Positions 1 to 16,777 are shown, counted from the first letter of the stretch. The stretch: DNA of 64,000 bases from Scylla paramamosain (GCF_035594125.1 NC_087173.1:14821755-14885754), one strand, 5' to 3'. Made by a program: numbers and translations. The notes: generated by a model not told the origin, from the sequence alone.

Positions 1-3000
1 ATATTAAAACGACATTACCAAAAACTTGTCTTTTAGGTATTTTTGAGCGTATTTATCATCAAACGCTAAAAAAAAAAAATGGAAAACAACTAATAAAAAA
101 AATAAATAAAAACGTGTTTTTTGAATGTTTTTGATCTTCTTACGTACCAAAACACTAAACAGTGTCCAAATAACACATAATGGAGAAACATAACAACATT
201 AGCAGAAACTTGTTTTTAGTGTTTCTGAGCTTGTTAAATAACAAAACGCCAAGATAGCATGTAAAGTACCAAATATAGAAAAAGGAAACTATTCTAACAG
301 AAATGTCTATTATGATTGCTTTTAAACTTAATAGATAACAAAAACGCAAAAAAAGAAAAAAATTAAATACCTCTTTATATGGAGAAAGAGAACATTAACA
401 AAAATGTGTATTATAAGTGTTTTTCCCAATGTTAAGTACCGAACGCCAAAATGCATACAAATCACATTATATGAAGAAACAGAACAAGATTACCAAAAAC
501 GGTATTGTAAGTGTTTTTAATTTGTTAGGCACCAAAATGCTAAAAAGCATGGAAAATACTCTATAAGGGAAAACAACATTACCAGAAACGTGTCTTTTGA
601 GTGTTTTTCAGTTTATTACGTACAAGAACGCTAAATCGTGAGCAAAACATCCTTTATGGGAAACATTACCCAAAACTTGAGATCTGAGCGTTTTCTTGCT
701 TTTTAAATAACAAACGACCCAGTGCAAACCACCCAATATAGGGAAACAAAACGATAGTAAAAAGAAACCTGCATCATGAGTGTTTTTCAGCTTCTTACGT
801 AACAGAACACTAAAACACGTGAAAAGCATTATATTTGTAGAAACAAGACAACATTACCAAAAACGTGTGTATTGAGTTTTTTTTTTTTTCTTATTTGTTT
901 CCAAAACGCCAAAGTCCATGCAAGGCACTTTATAATGGAAAAGAAAACGGCATTAACAAAAACCTGTCTTTTCAGTGTTTTTGAGCTTGTTAGGTGCCAG
1001 CTTCTGACGTACCAAAACTTTAAAGCGCATACAAAACACATTTTATGGAGAAAAGTTTTATGGAGAAAAAAAATTGAGCTTATTAGGTACCAAAACGGCA
1101 AAATATATGCTAAGCATATGGGTAACGAAACGACATACCAGAAACGTGTCATTTAGGTGTTTTTGAGCGTATCAGGTACCAAAACGCTAAAATGCATGGA
1201 AAAACACTCTATATAAGAAAACAAAACATTTAAAAAAACGTGTCTTTTCAGTGTTTTTGAGCTTCTTACTTACCAAAATGGTAAAACGCGTGGAAATGGA
1301 GAAACAGAACAGCTTTACCAAAAGTTCTGAGTGTTTTTCAGCTTGTTAGGTAAACCTGATATAAGAAACCGAAACGATATTAACAGAAAGGTGAACTGTG
1401 AGCCTTTCTTAGCTTCTCATGCACCAATGCTCTAAAACACGTGAATACCACACTATATGTAGAAACAAAACATAATAAAAAACGTGTATTATGATTCCTT
1501 ATTTTCATATTAGATACCAAACATCAAAATGCACACGAAGCACCCTATATGACGAAAAAGAACGTCATTACCAAAAATGTGCATTATGAGTGTTTTTGGG
1601 CTTGTTATTTACCAAAACACTAAAGTGCATGCAAAAAACTCTATATGGGAAAAGCAAACAACATTACGTGTGTTTGTGTTTCTTTTTTTTTTTTTTACAC
1701 ACATGGAAAACACCTTTATGGAGAAATAGAACAACAGTACTAAAAACGTGTATTTTTTTGTGTTTTTCAGTTTTTCAGGTAACAAAACGTCAAAATGTAT
1801 GCAAAGCACCCTCTCTGTGGTATCGGAATGACATTACCAAAAACTTGTCATTTGGGTATTTTTAAGCATATTAGGCACCAAAACGCTAAAAAGCGTGGAA
1901 AACACTCTATACGGGGAAACAAAACAACATTATCAACAGCCTGGCTTCGGGAAACGAAATGATATTAACAGAAAACTATATGAGTGTTTTCAACTTCTTA
2001 TGTACCAAAGAGTTAAAACACGTGTATAGCACTCTATATGGAAAAAACAAAACATTACAAAAAACGTGTATTATGAGTGTTTTTCCTCAAGATAGATACT
2101 AAAACTCCAAAATGCATATAAAGTACCCTATATAAAGAAACAGAACAACATTACCAAAAAAAAAAACTTGTATTATAAGTGTTTTTTCCACATGTTAAGT
2201 ACCAAAACGCGAAAATGCATATGAAAAAGCAGAACGACACTACCAAAAGGTGCATTATGAAAATTTCTGAGATTGTAAGTTGCTAAAAAGCAAAAGTGCA
2301 TGCAAAGCACATTATATGGGAAAAAGAAACGAATATTACCAAAAACGTGTCTTTTGAGTTTTTCAGCTTCTTACATATCAAAACGCTAAAACACATGTAA
2401 AACACCATTTATAGAGAAACAGAACAAAATGATCAAAAACGTGTTTTCAGCGTTTTCCCGCGTGTGAGGTACCAAAAAGCCAAAATGCCTGCAAAGCACC
2501 CTTGGTGTGTACGAAACGACATTACAAGAAACGTGTCATATTAGTTTTTTTTTTTTTTTTTAGCGTATTAGGCAACTAAACAATAAAAAAAAAAACCTGG
2601 GAAAAAAACTCTAAATGTCAAAAACAAAACATTATGCAAACATCCTTTATGGGAAAACATTACCAGAAACGCATGATTTGAGTGTTTTCCAAAACCACAA
2701 GATACTTGCAAAGTACACAGTATGGGGAAACGAAACGATATTAACAGAAACGTGTATTATGAGTTTTTTCAGCTTCTTAGGTAAAAGAACGCTAAAATAC
2801 GTGAATAACACTCTATATGAATAAACAGAACAACATTACCAAAAACGTGTATTTTGAATGTTTTTAACTTGTTAGGTACCAAAACGCCAAATTGCATATA
2901 AGGCACCTTATATGGGAAAATAAAACGACATTGCTAAAAACGTGTCCTTTGGGTGTTTTTAAGCTTCTTAAGTACCAAATTGCCAAAGTGTGTGTAAAGC

Positions 3001-4215
3001 ACCCTATATGGGAAAAACAAACATCTTTTGAGTGTTCTTTTCAGCTTCTTAGGTACCAAAACGCTAAAATGTATACAAACGTCCTTTACGAAGCAACACA
3101 ACAACATTACCAAAAATGTGTGTGTTTTCCAGCTTGTTAGATACCAAAACGGCAAAATGGGTTAAAGAAACGTCATTACCAGAAACGTGTCATTTGGGTG
3201 TTTTCAGCATATTAAGCACGAAGACGCTAAAAAGCATGGAAAACACTATATGAAAACAATATCAAAACAAAACATTATCAAAAACGTGCATTTTGAGTGT
3301 TTTTGAGCTTCTTAGGTACCAAAACGGTAAAACCCGTGGAAAACACCCTTTATGGACATTACCAAAAAACATGTGCCTTGAGTGTTTTTGGGCTTCATAG
3401 GTACCAAACACGAAAATGCATGCAAATTACCCGATATAGGGAAACGAAACGATATTAACAGAAACGTGAATTATAAAAATTTTTTTCTTTTAGCTTCTTA
3501 TGTACGAAAATGGTAAAACACATGAATAGCACACTATAAGGAGAAAGAGAACAACATTATGAAAAAACGTGAATTATTATTCCTTTCTCATGTTAGGTAC
3601 CAAAACGCTAAAATACATACAAAGCACCTTATATGAAGAAACTGAACATCAACAAAAATGTGTGTTATGAATGTTTTCGAGCTTGTTATTTACTAAAACG
3701 CTAAATTGTATGCAAAGACCCCTATATGGGAAAAAGCAAACAACATTACCAAAAAAACGTGTCTTTTGAGTGTTTCTTAACTTCTTACGTACCAAAACGA
3801 TAAGATATATACAAAAAATCCCTTTATGGAGAAATAGAACATTAACAAAAATGGGTTTTAAGTATTTTTGAGCTTGTTAATTACCAAAACGCAAAATGGA
3901 TCTAAATTACCCGATATTGGGAGACGAAAGGTATTAACAGAAAGGTGTATTACTCGTGTTAGTGTTTTTCAGCTAAAGGACCAAAACCCTAGAACACGTG
4001 AATGACACTCTATATGATGAAACAGAATGACATTACCAAAAGCGTGTATTATAAGTGTTTTCCCCATTGTTAGGTACTAAAACGCAAAAATGAAAACAAA
4101 TCATCCAGTATGAAAAAAAAAGAACAACCAAAACCATGTAAAAAAGAGCGTTTTAAACTTGTAAGTGCATGCAAAACACATTATATTGGAAAAGCAAACA
4201 GCTTTACCAAAAAAC
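1..4215 (+). repeat. 96-bp satellite, 8-monomer HOR array, plus orientation
   Basis: Degenerate tandem monomers of about 96 bp fill this stretch; the GGTACC-like box at 2875 recurs at 2971, exactly 96 bp later. Monomers alternate in type. The monomer reading GTCATTTGGGTGTTTT then GCGTATTAGGCACC recurs near 1150, 1850, 2530 and 3190, that is about every 660-700 bp. Between two such markers the order is: AAAAAGCATGGAAAACAC type, GCGTGGAAAACACC type, a type with CCCGATAT and GAAACGATATTAACAG, a CACGTGAATAGCAC type, a type ending CCCCATGTTAGG, then two CAAACAACATTACC or CAGAACAACATTACC types, then the GTCATTTGGG type. That gives eight monomers with some truncated, hence less than the nominal 768 bp. 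No gene is present. Short open frames arise because 96 is a multiple of 3. HOR order was read by eye. Confidence 0.88.
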
Positions 4216-6006
<1,791 letters not shown>

Positions 6007-6141
6007 TACCCTTTATGTTGAAACAGAATAACATAACTAGAAACAAGTATTTTAAGTGTTTTGGGGTTATTTCGTAAAAAAAAGCGCTAAAATGCTTGCA
6101 AAGTACCCTATATGGGGAAACAAAATGACATTACGAGAGAC

Positions 6142-6369
<228 letters not shown>

Positions 6370-8444
6370 TTTTCCGTTTCGAAGTACCAAAAACACTGAA
6401 AAGAGTGAATAACATTTTATATGGAGAAACAGAGCAACATTACCAAAAACGTGTATTTTGAGTGTATTTCACTTTGTTAGGTACCAAAACGCCAAAATGC
6501 ATGCAAAACACCCAAAAGGAAACGAAATTTCCAGGAACGTGTCATTTGAGTTTCATGAGTGTTCATGGAAAGCACCCTATATGAGAAACCAAAACAATAT
6601 TATAAAGAAAACGTATCATAAGTGTTTTGAGGGATCTTACGTACCAAAACGCTGAAACACATGCAAAAAATCCTTTAAGGAGAAACAGTATAACTTTAGC
6701 AAAAACGTGTATTTTGAGTGTTTTTGAGCTTGTTACATAGAAAAATTTAAAAATTCATGAAAAATACTTTATATGGGGAAACGTAAAGCCATTACGAAAA
6801 TCGTGCATTGTAGGAGTTTTTAGATTTTTAGGTATAAAAAAGCTAAAATGCATAAATATCACTCTAAAGCGAGAAACACATTACCAAAGAAGTGTATTTT
6901 AAGTGTTTTTCACATCATCAGGTACTAAAACCGCAAAATGGAGGTAAAGCACCCTATATGGGGAAACGAAACGACATTGCCAGAAACGTGTCTTTTAAGT
7001 GTTTTTGAGCATGGTAAGCACGGAAACGCTAAGAAACAGAACAACATTACCAAAAACGTATATTTTGAGTGTTTTTCACATTTTCAGGTACCAAAAACGG
7101 AAAAAAGCATGCAAAGCCAGCTATATGGTGAAAGAAAATGACATTATCAAAAACGTGTCTTTTAAGTGTTTTTATTTTCAGTGCGTTAACAGTAAAACGC
7201 TAAAAAGCAGTGGAATCACTCCATTTGGGGAAAAAAAAAGCATTACAAAAACCTGTATTTTTAAACTTTTTTTTTTTACACTTTTACATAAAAAAAAAAC
7301 GCTAAATAACATGCAAAAACCCTTTTTGAAGAAACAGAATAACATTGCCCAAAACGTTTATTTTCAGTGTTTTGAGCTTCTTACTAAGAAAAAAAAAAAA
7401 AAACACGTCAAAATGCATGCAAAGCACTCTATGAATAGACGAATGGACAATAAGTGATAAGTGTATTACGAGTGTTTTTTGAGTTTTTAGGCACCAAAAC
7501 GCAAAAAACGTGTTTTTGGTGTTTTCCACTTTGTTAGGTTCCGAATCGCCAAAAAAAGCATACAAGGCATCCTTTATAAGAAAACAAAAGGACATTACGA
7601 GAAACGTGTATAATGAGTACCAAAACGCTAAAACGGCTCAGTAGTAGTCTATATGGACAAACAGAACAACATTACATAAAAAGAGTATTTTGACTGTATT
7701 TCGCACTTAGGTACCAACACACCAAAATGCATCTAAAGCCCTCTTAATGATGAAACGAAACGACATTACGTTTCTTCTGTTGTTTTTGTGTTAGAAACCA
7801 AATCACTAAAAAGGCACTATATTTGGAAAAAAAAAAAAAAGCAAAAACGCGTCTATAGAGTATTTTTGACCTTATGTACCAAAACGCTAAAATGCGTGCA
7901 AAACAACCATCATAAAGTAACGTGTATTTCATAAATAAAAAAATAAAAAAAAAAAACGGCTATTTCGTGTTTTTTAGCTTCTTACGTACAAAAAGACCAA
8001 AATGCATCCAAAGCACCCTATATGATGAAGCAAAACGACATAACAAAAACACGTATTATGAGTGTGTACGAGAAACAGTACATAATTACGAAAAAAACGC
8101 GTAATTTGAGTGTTTTTCACATTGTTAGGTTATAAAATGCCAAAGTGCTTGCAAATTCCTCTACAGGGGTAAATGAAACGACATGACAAGAAAAATGTCT
8201 TTTGTATTTTTTGAACACATCCTAATTAGCATGGAAAGTATCCTATATGAGAATACAACATAACATCACCAAAAACGTGTCTTTTAAGCGTTTGCTTCTT
8301 ACATTCCAAAACGCTAAAACACATCCAAAACACCTTTTATGGAGGAACAGAATAACATCACCAAAAACGTGTATTTTGAGTGTTTTGAGCTTGTTACATA
8401 CAAAAACACCAAAAAACATGCAAAGGGGAAACGAAAAGAAAAGG

Positions 8445-8481
8445 AAATTACGAAATTACGAAATTACGAAAGGAAATTACG
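8445..8481 (+). repeat. 8-bp short tandem repeat (AAATTACG)
   Basis: AAATTACG occurs at 8445, 8453 and 8461 in perfect tandem, and once more at 8474 after AAAGG. It lies within a C-type monomer whose normal text is GGACATTACGAGAAACG, so it looks like slippage at the ATTACGA box. Confidence 0.9.
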
Positions 8482-10618
8482 AGAAACGTGTATTATGAGT
8501 GTCTGAGTTTCTTAAAGTACAAAACATTAAATCAACTGAATAGCACTCTTAATGGAGAAACATAATAACATTACCAAAAACGTGGTTTTTTGAGAGTTTT
8601 TCACCATGTTATGTAACGAAACACTAAAAATGCATGCATAGCACCCTATATGGCGAAACCAAAGGACATTACGAAAAACGTGTATTATAAGTGTTTTAGA
8701 GCTTCTTAGGTACCAAAACGCATAAATAGCGTTCTATGGAGAAAAATGACATTACCAAAAACGTGTAATTAAAATATTCTTTACAGTGTTAGGTACCAAA
8801 CGCCAAAATGGATACAAAATTCCCTATATAGGGAAACGTCTTTTGCGTGATTTTCAGCGTGTTAAGCAACAAAACGCTAAATAGCATTCAAAACACCGGA
8901 TATGGGAATACAAAACAACATCACCAAAAACGTGTCTTTTGAATATTTTCAAAATCCTTAAAACACATGTAAAACACCCTTTATAGAGAAAAGAATAACA
9001 TTACAAAAAAAAAGAAAAAAAAATTTTCTTTTCCTTACAAAAAACGCCAGAATGCATGGAAAGCACTCTATATGGAGAAACAAAAGGACATTACGAGACA
9101 CGTGTATTATTATAGGACCAAAGGCTCCTATGTGCGGAAACAAAAGGACATTACGAGAAAAGATGTGTTTTGGATGTTTTTGAGAGTGGTAGGCACCAAA
9201 CCGCCAGATAGCAGGGGAATAACCCTATATGGGAATAAAAACATCAAGAAAGTGTCTCTTGAGTGTTTTTGAGCTTCTTACGTACCAAAACGTTAAAACG
9301 CATACAAAATTTGTGGAGAAACACAATAACGTGAATTTTGAGTCTTTTTTAGCTTGTTATCTAAAAAAAACGCCAAAATGCTTGCAAAGCACCATATATG
9401 GAAAAAAGAAAGTATATTTTGAGAAATGTGCATTGTTTTTTTTTTTTTTTAGTTTTGTTAGGTACCAAAACGCTAATGCTTGTTAATAGCACTCTTCATC
9501 GAGAAACAGAACAACATTATCAAAAACATGTTTTTAAGCGTTTTTAACATTGTTAAAGGTAAATATCTTTTCAGTGTTTATGAACGTGTTGAGCACCAAA
9601 AGACTAAAAGAATGCAAAGCACCAAATATGGAAAAACAAAACGACTTAACCAAAAACGTGTATTTTGAGTGTTTTTTGAGCTAGTTATGTACCAAAACGC
9701 TAAAACACATGTAAAATACCCTTTATGGGGAACAGAACAACTTTATCAAAAAACGTGTGTTTAGAGTTTTTGAGCTTGTTACATAGAAAAACGTCAAAAT
9801 GGATGCAAAGTATCCTATATAATGAACCGAAAAGATATTACGAGAAACGAGTAATTTGATGTTTTAGAGCTTCTTAGGTACCTAAATACGAAGAGCACTC
9901 TATACGAATAAAAGATCAAAATTACCAAAAAAGTGTATTTTGAGTTTTTTTTTCACAGTTATGTACTAAAACGCTAAAATGTATGTGAAGCACCATGTAC
10001 TGGGCAACGGAACGACATTTCCAGTAACATGTCTTTTGAATGTTTATAGCCATGCTTAGCACGAAAACGCGAAAAAGCATCGAAAGCTTTTTATATATAT
10101 ATAGGAAATGAAACCATGTAACTTTTGAGCGTTTTTGAGCTACTTACCTACTAAGACCCTAAAACACATGCAAAACACGCTTGACAGAGAAACAGAAAAA
10201 AAAATTGTATTTTGAATGTTTTTGAGCCTGTTACGTAGAAAAAAATAAAATGCATGGAAAGCACTATTAGGAAACGAAAAAAAAATTACAAGAACCATGT
10301 ATTATGAGATTTTTAGAGCTTTTTAGATACCAAAACGCTAAAAAGGATGAAATATAATAAAATTACCAAAAATGTGCTTTTTGAGTGTTTTTTTCACATT
10401 ATGTACCAAAACGCTAAAATGTTTGAAAATCACCCCATATGGAGAAAAGAAAGGAATTTATGAGAAACGTGTATTATGTATGTTTTGAGTTTCTTTGGTA
10501 CCAAAACGCTAAAACGTGTGAATACCTGCTATGTGGAAAAACCGAACACCATTTCCAAAAACATGTATTTTCAGTGCATCCAAACCATACTAGATGTGGA
10601 AAGGAAACGAAACGTGCA

Positions 10619-10656
10619 TTAACGTTTTGGTACATATGAAGCTGAAAATACTCAAA

Positions 10657-10663
<7 letters not shown>
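10619..10663 (-). repeat. Short minus-oriented satellite fragment before a (TA)n tract
   Basis: After a plus monomer ending GAAACGTGCATTA, about 45 bp read as the reverse complement (ACGTTTTGGTACATATGAAG then CTGAAAATACTC) and run into a short TA tract. It is one step in a cluster of three orientation changes within about 400 bp. Confidence 0.8.

Positions 10664-10700
<37 letters not shown>
10664..10700. repeat. (TA)n microsatellite, about 37 bp
   Basis: A short TA tract separates a minus-oriented satellite fragment on its left from the plus-oriented left arm of the palindrome that starts at 10701. Confidence 0.95.
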
Positions 10701-11041
<341 letters not shown>

Positions 11042-13482
11042 AGATGACACGTTCCTTGTTATATCGTTTCATTACCGTTAAATAGAGTGCTTTGCATGCA
11101 TTTTTTGCGTTTTAGTACCTAACAATCGTAAAAAAAAAAAAATCAAAACACACGTTTTTGGCAATGCTGTTCTATTTCTCTATGAAGGGCGTTTTGCATG
11201 CGTTTTAACGTTTTAATATGTAATATGCTGAAAAAAACAAAGAAAAGATACTTTTTTTTTAGTATTGTGTTTTCTTCTCCTATAAAGAGAATTTTTGTAT
11301 ACACCGGTGTTTTGGTACCAAACAAGCTTAAAAAAAAAAGAAAAGAAAAAAAAACTGAAAAGACACGTTTTTGGTAACGTTGTTTTCTTTTACCATTAAA
11401 TGTGTCGTGCATGGAATTTGGCCTTTAAGTACATTCAATATACACGTTTTTTTTCTTTTATGTTGTTTTGCTTATCCATATAGAATGCCATAAACTTGTC
11501 TTAGCCTTTTCTCACCTAAAAATCCGAAAATAAAAATTCCTAATACACGTTTCTGTTAATATCGTTTCGTTTCCACATATCGGTTCCTTTGCTTGCATTT
11601 TTGGCGTTTTGTTAACTAACAAGCTAAAAAAAAAATGAAAAAAAACACATTTTTGCTGTTTTTTTTCCCAATAAAAGGTGTTTTGGACGCGATTTAGCGT
11701 TTTGGTACGTAAGAAACTAAAAAAAGAAAAAAAACACTCAAAAGACACGTTTTTCATAATGTTTTGTTTTCAAATATAGATTGTTTTCCATGCTCTTTAT
11801 CGTTTGTTGCCTAATATGCTAAAAAACACGCATGTAACATGTTTGGTGGTGTCGTTTCCTTAACTCAAATAAGTTGCTTTGCATGCATTTTGGAGTTTTG
11901 CTAACTAGCTGTAAAACACTTATAACACAGGTTTGGTAATCTTGTTCTGTTTCTCCATAAAGGATGTTTTGCATACATTTTAGCGTTTTGATACGTAAGA
12001 AGAAAAACACTCAAACGACACGTTTTTTACAATGTTGTTTTGTTTTCCCCAAATAGGGTGATTTGCATCCACTTTAGCGTTTTGGTAAAAATAAGCTAGA
12101 AAATACTCAGGTTTCCTGTAATGTCATTTCGTTACCCCAAATAGAGTGCTTTACGTGCATTTTGGCGTTTTAGTACCTAAAAAGCTGGATAACACTCAAA
12201 ATACACATTTTTGGTAACGTTCTATTTCTCCATAAAAAAAAAAAAGCGCTTTGCATGCGTTATAGCGAAATTGGTACGCAAGAAGTCGTAAAACATTCAA
12301 TAGACAAGTTTTAGTAATGTTCTTTTCTTTTCCCATGAAGGATGTTTTGCATGCACTTTGGCGCTTTTGTACCTAACAAGCTCAAAAAACTTTTAATACA
12401 CGTTTTTGGTTAATGTTGTTCATTTTTTTCTTCATGTAGAGTTTTTTCATGTATGTATTTTGGCGTTTTCGTAACTAACATGAGGAAAAACACTCATAGT
12501 ACACGTACATTACATAGTACATTACAACATAGGTAATGTTGTTCTCCTTCTTTATATATGGTTCTTTGAATGCATTTTCGAGTTTTAGTATCTAATATGT
12601 GGAAAAACCCTCATAATACAAGTTTTTTCGTAATGTTACTCCGTTTCTTCATATAGAGTGTTATTCATGTATTTTAGCATTTTATTGCATAAGAAGTTGA
12701 AAAGACATAACATTTCTGTTAAAATCGTTTCTTTTCCCAATATCTGGTAATTTGCATGCATTTTGGTGTTTTGGTACCTAACAAGCTCAAAAACACTCAA
12801 AAGAAATATATTTTGCTGATGTTTTTGTTTCTCCATAAACGGTGTTTTGGATGCGTTTTAGCAGTTTGGTGCGTAAGAAGCACTCAAATGACACCTTTTT
12901 GATCATGCATTTTTATTTTCCCATATAGTGTTTTCCACGATTTGTTTTTTTTTTAGCATTTGATGCCTTGTATAATAATAATATAAAAAAAACACGTTTC
13001 CGGTAATGTTATTTCCTTACCCCAAATAAGGTGATTTGCATGCATTTCCGGGTTTTGCTTCTTAACTTTATGGAAAAAAAAGAAAACTCATGATTTTGTT
13101 AATGTTGTTCTGTTTTTCCATAAGTGGTGTTTTCCACGCGTTGTAACGTTTTGGTACATAAGAAGCAGAAAACACACAAAAGAAGTTTTTTTTTATAATG
13201 TTGTTTGATTGTCCCAAATACGGTTCTTTAGTGTTTTGTTAAGTAAGAAGCACAAAAATAATAATATCTTTTCATTTCCCAGTATCATTTATTTTGCATG
13301 TATTTTGGCGTTTTAGTACCTAACAAGTTCAAAAACACTCAAAATACCAGTTTTTGGTAATAATGTTCTGTTTTCCCATTGAGTTTTTGAGCGTTTTAGC
13401 GATTTGGTACGTAATAAGCTCAAAACACTCAAAAGACACGTTTTTGATAATGTTGGTTTCTTTTCTTTTCCGGTAATATAAG

Positions 13483-13649
13483 TTTTATATTCTTTTTACC
13501 TTTTTGGTGTCTAATATGCAAAAAAAAAAAAAAAAGAAAAACTCAAATGGGGCGTTTCAGGTAATGTCGTTTCATTACACAAAGTAGGGTGTTTTGCATG
13601 TATTTTGTCGTTGTTTTATATTCTTTTTACCCTTTTGGTGTCTAATATG

Positions 13650-13680
<31 letters not shown>

Positions 13681-13748
13681 AAATGAGGCGTTTCAAGTAA
13701 TGTCGTTTCATTACACAAAGTAGGGTGTTTTGCATGTATTTTGTCGTT
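13483..13748 (-). repeat. Recent tandem duplication, unit about 131 bp
   Basis: TTTTATATTCTTTTTACC begins at 13483 and again at 13614. The text between, including TGGTGTCTAATATG, an A run, AATGTCGTTTCATTACAC and TGCATGTATTTTGTCG, is repeated almost exactly. The copies differ by a few substitutions and by A-run length (about 16 versus about 28). The unit is one monomer plus about 35 bp, so it is not a simple monomer gain. Confidence 0.9.
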
Positions 13749-14068
13749 TTGGTACCTAATAAGCTAAAAAACACTCAAAACACACGTTATTTGTCAATAA
13801 AGACGTTTTGCATGCGTTTTAGAGTTTTCGTACGTAAGAAAATGAGTAAAAAAAAAACATTCATAAGAGTTTTCGGTAAAGTTCTTTTCTTTTTCAATAC
13901 AGATTTTTTTGCATGCAGTTTGGCGTTTTGGTACCTGACAACCTTAAAAAGAATACATGTTTTTTGGTAATATATATATATTTTTTTGGTAATATTCTTC
14001 TTGTTTCTTCATATAAGGTACTTTGTATGTATTTTGGAGTTTTAATATTTAACATCGGGGAAAAAAAT

Positions 14069-14643
14069 CTCATAATAAACGTTTTCGGTAATGTTGTGTT
14101 TCTCGATATTGACTGCTGTTCATGTATTTTAGGATTTTGGTAAAAAAGAAGCTTAAATAAAAACAACAATAATAATAAACTTTTCTGTTAATATCTTTTC
14201 GTTTCCCGAAGTTGGGTAGTGTTTTCTTTTTTCCATATAGAGTGCTTTCCATACTTTCTAGCGCTTAGATTAAAAATATACTGAAAAACACCCAAATGAT
14301 ACGTTAGTGGTGATGTTCCGTTATCCCAAACAGGGTGGTTTGCATGCATTTTTTGGTTTTGCTATATAACAAAATGAAAAACATTTAAAACACACGTTTT
14401 TAATAATGTCGTCCTGTTTCTTCATATATGCTTTATATGCGTTTTGCCGATTTGGTATGTAACATAGGGATAAACACTCATAATACACATTTTTGGCAAT
14501 GTTGTTCTGTTTCTCAATGCAGACTGGTATTCACAAGTTTTATTCTTTTGGCACATAAGAAGCTGAAAAAAGCTCATAATACTTATTTTCGTTAATATCG
14601 TTTAATTTCTAAATATCATGTGATTTGCATGCATTTTTGCATG
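14069..14643 (-). repeat. Source copy of an inverted duplication (partner 18474-19052)
   Basis: This minus-oriented block of about six monomers matches, in reverse complement, the plus-oriented block at 18474-19052. Shared private sequence includes TTCTCGATATTGACTGCTG, ATTTTAGGATTTTGGTAAAA, GTTATCCCAAACAGGG, TATGCGTTTTGCCGATTTGG and TTTCTCAATGCAGACTGGTA. These variants are not shared with neighbouring monomers, so the relationship is block-specific. Confidence 0.92.
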
Positions 14644-15641
14644 CATACTCAAAACACCCGTTATTGGTTATGCTATTCTGTTTCTCCATAAAGGGTATTT
14701 TGCAAACGTTTTAGGGTTTTGGTGCATTAGAAGCTCAAAAAAAAAAAAAAAAAATCAAGACACATTTTGATAATGTTTTGTTTTCCCATGTATAGTGTTT
14801 TCTATGCTTTTTTAGCGTTTTTGTGCCTAATATGGTCAAAAACACCCATATGACACGTTTTTGGTAATATCGTCTCGTTGTCCAAATTAGCGTGCTTTGC
14901 AAGCATTTTAGCGTTTTGATCCTAACGAGCTGGGAAACACTCGAAACATACGTTTTTGGTAAGGCTTTTCTGTTTCTCCATGATGGATGTTTTACATACG
15001 TTTTTGTACCTAAGAAGCTGAAAGCATTAAAAACACACGTTTTAGGTAATGTTTTTATTCTTTTCCCATATAGGATGCTTTGCATGCACTTTGACGTTTT
15101 GGTACCTAAGAAATTCGAAAACACTTATAATATACATTTTTGGTAAGGTTGTTGTAATTCTTTTTATAGGGTGCATTGTTTGCATTTTGGCGTTTTGGAA
15201 TAACTGGAAAAACTCTCATAATACACGTTTTATGTAATGCTGCTTCCCCATATAGAGTGTTTTGGGGTTTTGGTATCATAATACACATTTCTGTTAGAAT
15301 CGTTTCGTTTCCCCATATCGGGCCCTTTGCATGGATTTTGGCGTTTTGTTATCTAAGAACCTCAAAACAATTAAAACACACTTTTTTTGCTAATGTTGCA
15401 TTAATGCATTTTAGCGTTTGATGGTTAATACGCTCAAAAACACCTCAATTACACGTTGTTACTCCAAATAGAGTGGTTTGTATGCATATTAACGTTTTGT
15501 TATTTAATAAGCTGAAAAATCTCAAAGTACACGCTTTTGTAAAAAAAAAAAAAAAAAAAAATTCCTCATAAAGGATGTTTTGAATGCGTTTTAGCGCTTT
15601 AGTACGTAAGATAAAAAAAAAAAAACACTCAAAAACATGTT

Positions 15642-15670
15642 TTTATTTATCTATTTATTTATTTATTTTT
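15642..15670. repeat. (ATTT)n microsatellite
   Basis: A short ATTT tract with one C interruption (TTTATTTATCTATTTATTT) lies inside a minus-oriented monomer. Confidence 0.9.
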
Positions 15671-16777
15671 TTACATATAAGGCGCTTTGCATATAAAAAC
15701 ACTGAAAAGACACCTTTTTAGTAATCTTTTCCCATATAAAATGCCTTGCATGAACTGTTGCGTTTTCGTACCTAAGAAAATAACACGTTTTTCGTAGTGT
15801 TTTTCTGTTTCTCCCTATAGATTACTATTCATATGTTTTATCGGTTTGTTACCTAAGAAGGTGGAAAATACTCATAAAACAAAATTCTGTTAATATCGTT
15901 TCGTTTCCCCATATCGGGACATTTGCATGCATTTTTGCGTTTTGGTAGCTATTAAGGTGGAAAACACTTATGTTATGGGTAAAGTTTCCCTATAAAGGAT
16001 ATTTTGCCCGCGTTTTATTGTTTTGGTACGTACTCGTAAGAAGCTGAAAAATACTCAAAAGTCACGTTTATTTTAATGTTTTGTTGCCTAATACGCTCAA
16101 AAACACTCAAATGACACGTTTCTGGTAAAGTCCTTTCGTTACCCCAAATAGGGTGTTTTGCAAGCATTTTGGAGTTTTGGTAAATACCAAGCAAGAAAAA
16201 ACTCGAAACACATGTTTTTGGTCATGTTGTTCTGATTCTCCATAAAGGGTGTTTTCCATGCGTTTTAGCGTTTTGGTACGTAAGAAGCTAAAAAGGAAAA
16301 AAAAAAAACTGATAAGACACGTTTTTGGCAATGTTCTCTTCTTTTCCCATATCGGGTGCTTTGCATGCACTTTGGAATTTGTGGTACCTAACAAGATAAA
16401 AAAAACATTCATGATACACGTATTTGGTAATCTTTTTTTTTTCTTTCATAGAGTTATTTGCATGTATTTCGTCGTTTTGGTACGCAATATGGGGGAAAAC
16501 TCATAATAAACGTTTTTGGTATTGTTATTCGGTTTCCCCATATAGACTGATATTCACAAGTTTTAGCCTTTTGGCACATAAGAAGCTGAATAAAGCTTCT
16601 AGCGTTCTAGCGTTTTGCTACATAAGCTGTAAAACAATCATAAAACACTTTTGTGTTAATATCGTTTCGCTTCCCAATATCAGTTAATTTGCATGCATTT
16701 TGGCGTTGTGTCACCTAACAAGCTCAAAACTTTCAAAGCTTCCGTTTTTAGTAATGTAATTCTTTTTCCTCATACAG

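Noticed and set aside
15900..15918. CENP-B box
   Set aside because: TTCGTTTCCCCATATCGGG in minus-oriented monomers has TTCG and CGGG, but the spacing is 11 rather than 7 bases and the central A is missing. It is a chance resemblance unless protein binding is shown.
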